DNA of 15,982 bases. Source: Phoronis ovalis (Eukaryota; Phoronida; Phoronidae). The translations under genes and the position numbers were made by a program. Shown piece by piece: positions 8,569 through 15,982 of the stretch (its first letter is position 1; every line of letters begins with the position of its first letter). Under the pieces are notes generated by a model that searched no databases, was not told the DNA's origin, and saw nothing but the letters and a program-made list of their open reading frames with translations. The stretch is taken from the NCBI GenBank assembly GCA_028565635.1, contig JAOXYB010108047.1:22116-38097 (forward strand), read 5' to 3'.

Positions 8569-9384
8569 TGTGGTGCTTTAACCATTCAGAACGAAAAAAT
8601 TAAGAAATTACAATAGAAACGCCTGAAACGGTCATTATTCATAGACAGTCACCTGTTATTTCTCCCACGTTCATGTATACAAGTAATGCTGATTGTTCTT
8701 CTCTGAATACATGGGGACCAGTGCGTAGTTAGAATTAAAACAGGCAGACATTTGCGTAGTAAAACTATTTCTGTGTATTAATCAACGTGGTAGCAGTATA
8801 GTTGAGAGCCTAATACTAAAACAGCAATTCAGGTTGGTGGTTTCAAAACAGAGGCATTCTTGACAATACTGTTTTTTCAAATTCAATAATACAAAATCAA
8901 TAATACTTCTTTGGGTAACAATATAAAACTGAAACAAAATCAAAGCTAAACTAAAGCTGTCAGTCTTAAATGTTTAGTTTTTTTATTGATTTGGAAGAGA
9001 AAAGTAAAATAAGAATCAGCACTGATATACTGGACGCTTTCAGATTTTCTGCAGTAGTTGTTGCGGATTTTCGACAGATAATTCAAAGGTTTTTCAATCA
9101 GTGATGAGTGGGCGAGGGTATTAATGCATAGCAAATACCTCGTAGTAAATAGCAAATATATCTCAGCAAATTGCTAATATATAAACTAAGGAAGGGCCTC
9201 AAATCTCAACCCTCAGTGTTTCAAATACAAATTAAATACAATATTCAAATTACCATTTCCGTCCCCTGTATCAGTGATAAAAAGATTGTTCTTTTCGTAA
9301 ATTCTTTTATGGCATTACCTTCGAATCATTTCGCAGCATGTTAGACGTATGAGAAGACAAAATCCTTGATCTATCTCATACCCT

Positions 9385-9516
9385 ATGTACATTACATTCA
9401 TGACCAATACAATGGTCGCATATTTAGAGCTGTTGACGCTCGAGTCTAATCAAGCTGAATCAGAAAGTTACGTTGGGTCGCCAATCCCAAAACAGTTTAG
9501 ATTGTATTCAAGTTGA
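9385..9516 (+). CDS. candidate 43-codon small ORF (unrecognised)
   Basis: An ATG at 9385 opens 43 codons to TGA at 9514-9516. The frame is open from 9370. The peptide starts MYITFMTNTMVAYLELLTLE and continues SNQAESESYVGSPIPKQF. It uses Glu, Ser, Gln, Gly and Pro codons that AT drift alone does not favour. A good splice acceptor (pyrimidine-rich, ending CGCAG at 9336) lies upstream, but an in-frame TGA (9367-9369) separates it from this ORF. No domain is recognised. Length is well within chance. Confidence 0.15.
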   Translation: MYITFMTNTMVAYLELLTLESNQAESESYVGSPIPKQFRLYSS

Positions 9517-9669
9517 AAGTCGCGTGTCAAAGACAACATTATTTTAATAATATCGCATATCAGGTGAAAAGGTAAAAATCCGAGACGTGTCTGTTTCTCA
9601 ATATTTGCCTAGGTGTCGTCTGTCGGTGTCATTTTTAAGTTCGTGCCGGCGTGTTAATCATATCTACTT

Positions 9670-9753
9670 TTACCCTTGTATTACCCTTGTATTACCCTTG
9701 TATTACCCTTGTATTACCCTTGTATTACCCTTGTATTACCCTTGTATTACCCT
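9670..9753. repeat. 11-bp minisatellite (TTACCCTTGTA)7.6
   Basis: Seven perfect copies of TTACCCTTGTA are followed by seven matching bases of an eighth. The unit is not a multiple of three, so translation gives a peptide period of 11 residues (YYPCITLVLPL). The plus-strand frame 9676-9858 is a by-product of this and not a gene. The TTACCC core is not the TTAGGG telomere repeat or its complement. Complete homogeneity suggests an active, polymorphic array. Confidence 0.98.
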
Positions 9754-9820
9754 AGAGTGTTGATGTCATATTTTTTTAGATTGTTGATAATGATAATGAA
9801 AATAGATCTAGAAGCTGATA

Positions 9821-9888
9821 ACGGTAATACTCGTATGAATTCATACCAAAAACGGTAATACTCGTATGAATTCATACCAAAAACGGTA
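9821..9888. repeat. 31-bp tandem duplication with palindromic core
   Basis: Two identical 31-base copies (9821-9851 and 9852-9882) are followed by six bases of a third. Each copy holds the perfect 14-bp palindrome GTATGAATTCATAC. The array begins 67 bases after the 11-bp minisatellite ends, forming one local cluster of tandem repeats. Confidence 0.96.
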
Positions 9889-10629
9889 GCTGCAATAAGT
9901 TTATGAAATATACTGATAGCACACCTTTTAATTAGCTCTAATCTGTTAACTGTTAAACTTACAACCTTCCTGTGAATTGCTGTAACAATAATGTCTACCT
10001 ATATAATACATCATAAACCTATTAATTGATCAATAAATGAATCAACAATTTCCTAAAGTATTATTGTAATAATTAATGATGTATGCATTATACCGAACAG
10101 TATACATAAATTATGTAAATTGAACGGGTTCGTGGTCCCAATTACTTTAATCTTCATCTAATGAATTATTATATAATTGAAGCTTTAACAGTTTGGTTGT
10201 GAAATTTAATAGTATAATGCAGGAAAGCATAAAATTAAAAAATAAATCCATACAAATTAAATTAGTATAAATTAAAAGTGTGAATTAAATCACTGATTAG
10301 TGGGGTTATAACATCTGAAAATGGGTTCAAAATAATTAATGTGTAGGAAAGATCAATCCATTGACTGGAGAAACATTTCTACATGTCACTATATAGTCAC
10401 TTATATAAGTAACCGTGTGTCGTGCATGTACTCATCTTTAAACCACGTACAATCGTATTAAAGGATAGTCAATATATACTTTAGCTGTACCATTCATACC
10501 TGCGTATTATTAGTAAAATAACTGTGCCATTAGGCCACATTTCAAGGTTATCATTACTTGAATAACATAACTGGATTTGTGATTTTCCAGTGTAAAATGT
10601 AAAATTATTGTGTAACGTAAACTTATCAG
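9889..10629. other. AT-rich non-coding stretch
   Basis: No gene is supported. It is very AT-rich, with many AATTAA-type words and an ATTGATCAAT palindrome near 10025. Two adjacent palindromes at 10388-10410 are listed separately. Confidence 0.6.
10388..10410. repeat. two adjacent perfect palindromes
   Basis: ACTATATAGT (10388-10397) and ACTTATATAAGT (10399-10410) are separated by one base. Both share an ACT..AGT frame around an AT core. They could form small cruciforms or a dimeric binding site, or be chance in AT-rich DNA. Confidence 0.6.
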
Positions 10630-10752
10630 TTAAGGTGTGGTGTTCTACCTGAACGAATACAAACTAGTAGGTATCGAAATCCAAGAACTCCTGAACTTGT
10701 GAAGTCAGTCAAAATGATCAGATTGAAAATGAAAGTAATTTACTTTTCTCCT
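10630..10752 (+). CDS. candidate 41-codon phase-0 internal exon
   Basis: An ATCAG acceptor at 10629, with possible branch sites (TAAC, TAAAC) upstream but a weak pyrimidine tract, precedes 41 codons. They end exactly at a consensus GTAAGT donor at 10753. Both boundaries are phase 0. The peptide begins LRCGVLPERIQTSRYRNPRT and continues PELVKSVKMIRLKMK. It is strongly basic, and the codons are not AT-driven. PRTPELVKSVK loosely recalls the DNA-binding linker region of mariner-type transposases, as I remember them. I see no flanking transposase sequence or terminal repeats, so this is only a hint. If unspliced, the frame ends three codons later at TGA. Confidence 0.22.
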
Positions 10753-11737
10753 GTAAGTTGAGTGGATGACCATATAAATGTAGGCATGTGTGCATCAATT
10801 TAATAAAATTGCATTCATTCTTGTATATGCAATGCTACGATGTTGTAACTTGTAGTCGATTACAACTGATGTCGGGCAGATCCGTGTTAATTCCTCCATC
10901 GGCCGTTGGATCTCTTTGGTAACGTACTTGTATTGCAGTTCATTAATATTATATATTTAATATTTAGGCTAATCACTTGACAGGTAAATTACGAAGCACT
11001 TACGTTATATGACATTAACATTTACAAAAACGTGCAGAAATAAAGATAAGATTATAATACAGAAAATTAAAACACATGGAACTAATTAGGTCAGTTAAAG
11101 ACAATTAATTATCTTTATAGCAAATGTTTTTTAAATCAATGTAAATAAGTGACTGGTCAGCATTCTCGAATCTTTCGTTGTCATTATTAGTACACTCTAA
11201 ATAATTCGAATTATATCAATTCGATGCATGCAGGATTTTTGATCTCGAATTGAGCCATTCACACAGGGTTTTCTCAGTGCGAATCCTACCACAGCGCCAA
11301 CTATAAACCAATATGCGCAACTGTGATCTGAGTGACGCCACAATCGGTGTATTTTCTTTGTTATAATTTGTATTCTATGTTTTTTTTATATTAAGTCAAT
11401 ATAAAAGTAATTCCGACTTTATTTTGGAACACTCATGGTCATCAATCAGCCAAGTTTTAAAAGTATAAAGAAAATTATGCATTAATTCATATAAAGCATT
11501 TACCATTGTTAATCCAATCTAGGTTCACAGGCCCCAAGGTGGAGTGCAGAGTTATGTTTTTTGGTTTGCCGGATGTAGTTACATCTCCTTATTCCATTGA
11601 TATGCAAGACATAATTTTATACCTCTGTTAAAATTTCTTAGGAAAGTATTTAATATTCAAATTTTATTATCACAGAAAAACAGGAAGGAAAATATTATTT
11701 ATATATACAGAACGAGAAATCGACTCATGCACAATAT

Positions 11738-11756
11738 GACCTTGCACCTTCACCTT
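11738..11756 (-). promoter_or_regulatory. possible nuclear-receptor half-site cluster
   Basis: On the minus strand the 19 bases read AGGTGA, AGGTGC, A, AGGTCA: three hexamers close to the AGGTCA half-site, with the last preceded by CA (CAAGGTCA, as bound by ERR or Ftz-F1-type receptors). The second and third form a degenerate DR1. There is no promoter context. Confidence 0.2.
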
Positions 11757-12486
11757 CCTGTGGGCCCAATTCAGTTTCGCGTTCAAATGGCTGGGAGAAG
11801 TGCATTGACCCGAATTGAATTGAATACATGTCGGTAGTAGGATTTTGAGAATGAGCATTGAGGTAATCCCTTTTCGATCGCACTAGCTAAATAATGCGCA
11901 TTGAGCTAATTCGAACTCAAATTACAAGTGCCTATACCAGTAGTTGATAGCTTTTAATGTGATGAATGGCCGCTTACTATACAGACAATTGCATAATTAA
12001 TCGTTTTATCTACAACGTATCGATGAGGTATACAATTACCGGTATGCCCTTTACATAGTTGCTATGCATAATTGCCCTCCTGCATACCAAAATTTTAATG
12101 CTATTCTTTCATTTTAGCTGCAATGCATTGCACAAACACTTATGATATGAACAGTCAATATTATATTTAATATTTACATAATGAAAGTAGGCTTACTGCG
12201 TTCATATGCACTTCGGATTTAGGTTTGAAAGTATACTACTATATATATATACTAGCCTAGAGGTAACAGTAACTGTCTTAGATGCAATTAAATTCGAAGA
12301 GCACTTTCAGCAGGACAGAGCCGACTAGCGACAACTATCTCTATCTTAGCAACATGAAGAATCGTGTCGTTTCGTGAGGTTCATTAATTAGTGTTGTATC
12401 TTATGTTGTTTCCGCTGTGAAGATCAAATTGACGGATGGACACATTAAAAACGCAAGATGATCCTTATCAGGAGACCACAATCAAT

Positions 12487-12518
12487 TTGTTTTGTACCTT
12501 ATATATTGTTTTGTACCT
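12487..12518. repeat. 13-bp direct repeat, 19-base period
   Basis: TTGTTTTGTACCT occurs at 12487-12499 and 12506-12518, separated by TATATA. This is a minor imperfect tandem duplication with no evident role. Confidence 0.75.
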
Positions 12519-12778
12519 CAAATATGGTTTGGTTTAATCAATAAACTGAAAAAAACACCTAGCCTCTTGAGAGCTTGTTTGCTCATTCAGTATCAACAAA
12601 ATGTACACGCTTTAATATAGCACGAATTTATTACAGCTTGTATTGATATAAACAGTTTTGTTTTCGATGTATGCTGTGTACTGTTATGTCTAGTGTGACG
12701 ACACTTTCCTTTAACATAATTCGTGAGTGAAAGTACTTACTAATGGACTTTGCCTTGCAAAGTGGATCAAACTTAACC

Positions 12779-12802
12779 AGTGGATCAAGGGGGGGGAGGG
12801 GG
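12779..12802 (+). mobile_element. possible DNA-transposon terminus with G-tract
   Basis: CAGTGGATCAAGG (from 12778) runs into G8, A, G5. Many animal DNA transposons, as I remember them, begin CAGTGGCGGATCC followed by a long G-tract, and this resembles that with a small deletion. A second GTGGATCAA lies 18 bases upstream (12762). An inverted match, ATCCACTG, occurs at about 14200, but the flanks show no target-site duplication. I cannot define an element, so this is a resemblance only. Confidence 0.18.
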
Positions 12803-12867
12803 ATTTGATGTATTTTGCAGGATATAATACCCTCCAGTTACTTTTCAATGTACAAACTGTACGAATG

Positions 12868-12875
12868 TGACGTCA
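12868..12875. promoter_or_regulatory. full palindromic CRE (TGACGTCA)
   Basis: A second perfect TGACGTCA, the CREB/ATF consensus. It lies 27 bases before the ATG of the small ORF at 12903. Such closeness would put it inside a 5' leader or at a start site rather than at the usual upstream distance. Confidence 0.4.
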
Positions 12876-12902
12876 TAAACTCAAAAGTACGTGCAGTGTG
12901 CT

Positions 12903-13007
12903 ATGTGGCACCGGAAACTGACTAAACTGCAGCAATACAGTTTACAGTCGTTTTCCGACAAACATTCAAAAAAGCCTTCAGGCTTCGATTTGTTAATTAA
13001 GATTTAA
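12903..13007 (+). CDS. candidate 34-codon small ORF (unrecognised)
   Basis: An ATG at 12903 opens 34 codons to TAA at 13005-13007. The peptide begins MWHRKLTKLQQYSLQSFSDK and continues HSKKPSGFDLLIKI. It is basic, and its codons look less AT-driven than neighbouring frames. It contains a small hairpin, AAGCC-TTCA-GGCTT (about 12973-12986). The frame is open back to 12879. A CRE sits just upstream. No domain is recognised, and length is well within chance. Confidence 0.15.
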   Translation: MWHRKLTKLQQYSLQSFSDKHSKKPSGFDLLIKI

Positions 13008-13492
13008 GATTCTGCATCACAAACCTTATTAGGCATACTTATTAATCTTGTTTTGACATAGCATGTATGTTTATTTTGCTAAATTACCTTTTATAGATAT
13101 GTGGTCAGCGACCATTTACAATAATAAAACCGAAAGTGTATAAAACAGATGTTCTAAACGATAGCACTTTTCAAACATATGATCAGTGACAAGCGAGTAG
13201 ATTAGGTCTAAACTTAATTTTCCCTTTTTTGTAATGTACGCAATCTGTGCTATGTCTGTTTAAATCATGCAGCAGCTTTTAATGGTCTTTAAACTAATAT
13301 TTGGTGATATAGCGTTAACCTAAAATCCAAAGGGATGAAAAATTAAAACATTGGAAATTATCCAGAAAATATATCACACAACTGCTCAGAATACACCAGA
13401 TTGAACAACGTGCATAGAAAATGTAAAAGGTTTTTGGAGCCATATGTCCTATCCAGAAAAAGCTAACAATCCCATCCTACTTTCCTTTGTTA
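13008..13492. other. AT-rich non-coding stretch
   Basis: No gene, repeat or RNA gene is visible. Near its end, CTAAC at about 13463 and a pyrimidine tract (13471-13490) form the branch site and tract of the splice acceptor at 13499. Confidence 0.6.
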
Positions 13493-13499
13493 ATGTCAG

Positions 13500-13714
13500 T
13501 ATCACTGGTCATCTACCCCGTGTCATCTACCTTGCGCAATGAATTTCGTTGCGGATTCGTGTGGCCTAGTGGTCAATTACTCTATACGGGCAATGATAAT
13601 TCATTGCAGACAGCGCCTGTTACCGGGGCCTGCTGCTATAGATGTAACAGAAAACGCAGTAGACTTTTAACAAGATACGAGTTTGTGGTCGGTGGACATT
13701 TGTACGGGAAGAAC
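13500..13714 (+). CDS. candidate exon, possibly a SINE-like relic instead
   Basis: A good acceptor (branch-like CTAAC about 33 bases upstream, CT-rich tract, GTCAG at 13499) precedes a frame open to TAG at 13718-13720. A weak donor, GTATAG, at 13715 could end the exon. The frame also has an ATG at 13493. The peptide includes YPVSSTLRNEFRCGFVWPSG and later TGACCYRCNRKRSRLLTRYE. G+C is near half over 13540-13640, well above the flanks. Competing with the exon reading, 13562-13572 (TGGCCTAGTGG) matches the RNA polymerase III A box of tRNA genes and tRNA-derived SINEs. No B box follows within 100 bases, so any SINE would be truncated or decayed. Confidence 0.22.
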
Positions 13715-13720
13715 GTATAG

Positions 13721-15823
13721 TTCACAGCATATAACTGTATAAATCAATTAATATACACATGCGAACATCTCTCCTACCCATGGCTAAAAATGTCAAGGAC
13801 ACTCATTGTGGACTCCTCCATGGTATTTCTGCACTCGTGTGTAGGCAGTATTGTTAAATACTGACCACCTGAACGCTAAAACAATTACAGCAAAGAGGAT
13901 TAGCACATGTTTACAGCTACGAATACCGGTACTTGCAGTCTAATACAAAAAAGAGAAATAAAATATTTTTAAATTCAACTATCTTTAATAAATGCCAAAG
14001 GACCTAGAATTTGAAACAGCACGTATAGAAATGTAAAGCTGTTGCAGTAATATACATGTACAAGCCCCAAAATTACCCGACAGTGTTGACCAAATGTTTA
14101 GCTAATCCTATGTACGCAGTGTAGCTAATCTATGATATTTTCGTTCCGGGAATTGTGCTTTAGGAAACGTTTATATAAACATGTTAACAATAGAAAAAAT
14201 CCACTGCGGTATTCAGCGCTGATGCGCATTGGTAAAAACAAATAAAACTTTTGTCTGCCCATTTAATATTTACGTGAAAGCAGGAAATCGTGTGGTTTTT
14301 GCTTTATGTAGTTTATTGATTTCGTGTTTTTAAAGTTCTTCAATGTTGGTAACATTTACCCATTAATTCAAATGTTTAAAAGCATTTTGTATCTATATAA
14401 TTGGAAAAAATCCATTACGAATATATGTATATTAGAGCTTACTGTACAATTGTTTGACAGGTTCCCGCAGGTTCTGTATGATGCATAAAGTGTACTTTCT
14501 AATTAGCTGATTACTCGCGTTATGAATTGATGGTTGTTATGATCAATACTCGTTAAAATACCTTACATGTGCATTAAGAAACTTCAGCAGTAGTTGTTAT
14601 AGCAAGCAGAGTCTAAGAAAAACACACAAACACACTATTGTAATCTCTCATTTAGGTATCTAAGTAATGAAATATAAATACCAAGCAATAACACGGTTTC
14701 TAGTAAACGTTTGGAGACTTATACAACTAAAGCTATAATTGCATGTTGTCCAATTGTGTTCCTTACTATAATACCATGATAATTTATAAAATGACTTGAT
14801 TAATCATAGAGCATTGACATTTACGGTTAATGATGCAAAACAATGTAAACAATTACAGCAGTTCATGTTTCAAAAACTGCTCATTTCACAACAAACAAAC
14901 TAATACCTTTACGGCGGTTTCTTGTATTTATTAGGCGGTAAATATTCAGATCGCGCGCAGCCAAAATACATCATGTGTTACCTAACTGCTTGTGAATGGC
15001 TATAAATGTACTATAAATGTCTTTACAGACGATCTTTTTGCATAATGCTTTTTCATGCTCCATTGTGCCTATATAATTGTTATGCGTAGTTTTCTTCATA
15101 CATATACATATGTAGCCACCGTAATGATATCCGTGCGTTATTACCTATAAGTTCGAACTGTCTATACCGTATATAATACTAAAAATGCTTATAGTTTAGA
15201 AGAACACCATATAGCTTAGCGCAATTCTGTATCTGGCTGTTTTCAAAAAGGTAGCTTGACACTTTCATTTTTTTTAATAATTTATAATTTCAATGTAGCT
15301 GCAGCTGGATTTTGTAAAGAGTCTCTAGCTTATTTGATAACTACAATTTGCGCCAGACGCCAAACGTCAAATATCATAGTTTCAATTGTAATTCATCTAG
15401 GCACGACATGAAAAGAGCACAGAAAACTTAAGAAATTCCTACAATATACTTGCATGTTTAGTACGAAATGTTTCTGTAAGCACAAATGTTTATTTAATGA
15501 TATCAACTTTTTGGATAAACAGCTATGGTAATGGTTGTTTTAAGGATTATTACGAAAGCATGACTTCGACACTTTTTCTGAAAATTCTCCCATGTGATGA
15601 GAGAAGTGAAAGTTTATTATTGGAATACGTGCGATGATTTTTTAAATATTACTACTTTTATTAATATATTAAAGCACGCACAAATAAAGTACACAAGCTA
15701 TTAGCTATAACACCTAAGTCCGCTTTAAAATGCTTCTCATTTTCCTCTGCTGTTTTTACTCTTAGGAGCGATCAAACGTTACATCATATATTCAACCCAC
15801 CTCCGTTATAACTTTCATGCAAG
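13721..15823. other. AT-rich non-coding stretch
   Basis: No supported gene. There is a TACCGGTA at 13924-13931 and a TACATGTA at 14053-14060. A doubled CTATAAATGT lies at 15000-15020. Palindrome AGTTCGAACT lies at 15150-15159. A plus-strand frame open for 62 codons (15220-15405) contains KESLAYLITTICARRQTSN after an acceptor-like ATGTAG at 15297; I consider it chance level. Confidence 0.55.
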
Positions 15824-15830
15824 TATAAAA
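15824..15830 (+). promoter_or_regulatory. TATAAAA box
   Basis: TATAAAA in a less AT-rich context, followed by a higher-G+C segment (15838-15925). A start site would fall near 15855. It could serve a transcript entering the right edge. Such a heptamer is expected several times by chance in this window. Confidence 0.2.
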
Positions 15831-15837
15831 TAGAGCA

Positions 15838-15982
15838 ATGTTCCCGAGGTATGGTCTGTCGTATGGGCTTTCGCCCTCTGAAACACTACCTGTTAATGGT
15901 AGCTGCCTGTCGTTGACAAATGAAAATTTCTTCAGAACTGAAATAAACATTTTCATCTTATTTTATTTTTTGGCAATAGGAA
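15838..15982 (+). CDS. open frame running off the right edge (unrecognised)
   Basis: ATG at 15838 opens 48 codons with no stop before the window ends. The first part, MFPRYGLSYGLSPSETLPVN, uses non-AT-driven codons. The last part, FILFYFLAIG, is the T-rich tract translated and probably not coding. The TATA box lies only 8 bases before this ATG, so it could not drive translation from it. A second frame (ATG near 15863, 17 codons, MGFRPLKHYLLMVAACR) overlaps. An AATAAA at 15942-15947 followed by a T-rich stretch could instead be a polyadenylation signal. Confidence 0.15.
   Translation, partial: MFPRYGLSYGLSPSETLPVNGSCLSLTNENFFRTEINIFILFYFLAIG
15949..15979 (+). other. strong 3' splice-site candidate at window edge
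   Basis: An uninterrupted T/C-rich tract (about 15951-15972) ends in CAATAG at 15979, with AACATTTTC-like branch context before it. This is among the best acceptors in the window. If used, an exon begins at 15980 and continues outside. Confidence 0.3.

Larger units (their letters stand above)
7293..9384. other. AT-rich stretch holding several simple repeats
   Basis: No gene is supported. Frames 7727-7933 and 8946-9155 (both minus) are chance length. Besides the repeats listed separately, there is a weak 21-bp imperfect tandem pair at 9129-9170 (about 16 of 21 matching) and a 14-base-spaced repeat of TCAATAATAC near 8883-8906. A 12-bp palindrome, TATACATGTATA, lies at 7774-7785. Confidence 0.55.
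10754..12778. other. AT-rich non-coding stretch
   Basis: No gene is supported. The minus-strand frame 11670-11858 (62 codons) is of chance length and matches nothing I know. An imperfect 15-of-18 direct repeat (GCATTGAGGTAAT and GCATTGAGCTAAT) lies about 39 bases apart near 11856-11912. A (TA)6 run lies at 12240-12251. A 19-base-spaced repeat of TTGTTTTGTACCT lies at 12487-12518. Confidence 0.55.

Noticed and set aside
9670-9753. Telomere-like repeat
   Set aside because: The unit contains TTACCC, which is neither TTAGGG nor its complement CCCTAA, and the period is 11.
9676-9858. 60-codon plus-strand ORF with repeated YYPCITLVLPL
   Set aside because: An artefact of the 11-bp minisatellite, with no ATG at its start.
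12789-12802. G-quadruplex
   Set aside because: Only two G blocks (G8 and G5) split by one A. Four separated runs are not present, so a stable fold is doubtful.
12778-14205. Complete transposon bounded by CAGTGGAT and ATCCACTG
   Set aside because: Terminal match is only 8 bases, flanks show no target-site duplication, and there is no transposase between.
1-15982. CRISPR arrays, prophage, bacterial operons, rRNA, viral genes
   Set aside because: No regularly spaced repeats with unique spacers, no dense coding, and no recognisable conserved RNA or viral motifs on either strand.

Overview
This window looks like AT-rich, non-coding DNA from an animal nuclear genome, most probably a lophotrochozoan and perhaps a bivalve mollusc. 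By eye it is about two-thirds A+T. It has no operon-like gene packing, no long ORF, no bacterial ribosome-binding sites, and many short tandem repeats. The 8-mers TACATGTA (1034, 1117, 7776, 14053) and TACCGGTA (12037, 13924) occur more often than base composition predicts. I associate both with bivalve DNA, from memory only. I see no rRNA, intact tRNA, CRISPR array, virus, intact transposon or recognisable protein family.

ORF length gives no support for any gene. At this composition a stop is expected about every 14 codons. By my rough arithmetic, chance alone should give about 25 open frames of 60 or more codons over six frames, with the longest near 90-100. The longest here is about 94 codons and is mostly built from repeats. 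Every coding call is therefore a low-confidence exon or small-ORF candidate, chosen for frame, splice-site phase and less AT-rich codons.

Layout. 1-2300: AT-rich with a (TA)n microsatellite (206-239), a possible mini-exon (361-435), an isolated NRF-1-like palindrome (1640-1651) and a perfect CRE (2277-2284). 3147-4152: the least AT-rich patch, with a minus-strand two-exon candidate, a plus-strand frame broken by one stop, a GT-rich run and an exact 40-bp tandem duplication. 4153-6238: featureless apart from one imperfect hairpin. 6239-7292: a plus-strand two-exon candidate encoding a short basic, then cysteine-bearing peptide. 7293-9384: AT-rich, with a 9-bp minisatellite, a 17-bp tandem repeat and a 16-T run. 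9385-9888: a small ORF, then a cluster of perfect minisatellites (an 11-bp unit and a 31-bp unit). 9889-12867: AT-rich, with one phase-0 exon candidate (10630-10752), adjacent palindromes and a possible nuclear-receptor site. 12779-13720: a G-tract resembling a transposon end, a second CRE beside a small ORF, and an exon or SINE-like block. 13721-15982: AT-rich, ending in a TATA box, a short open frame and a strong splice acceptor at the right edge.

If any candidate is real, the window is most simply intronic or intergenic sequence of a large gene, with an exon beginning at or just past the right edge. Nothing shows that the candidates act together. The best-supported content is the tandem repeats.
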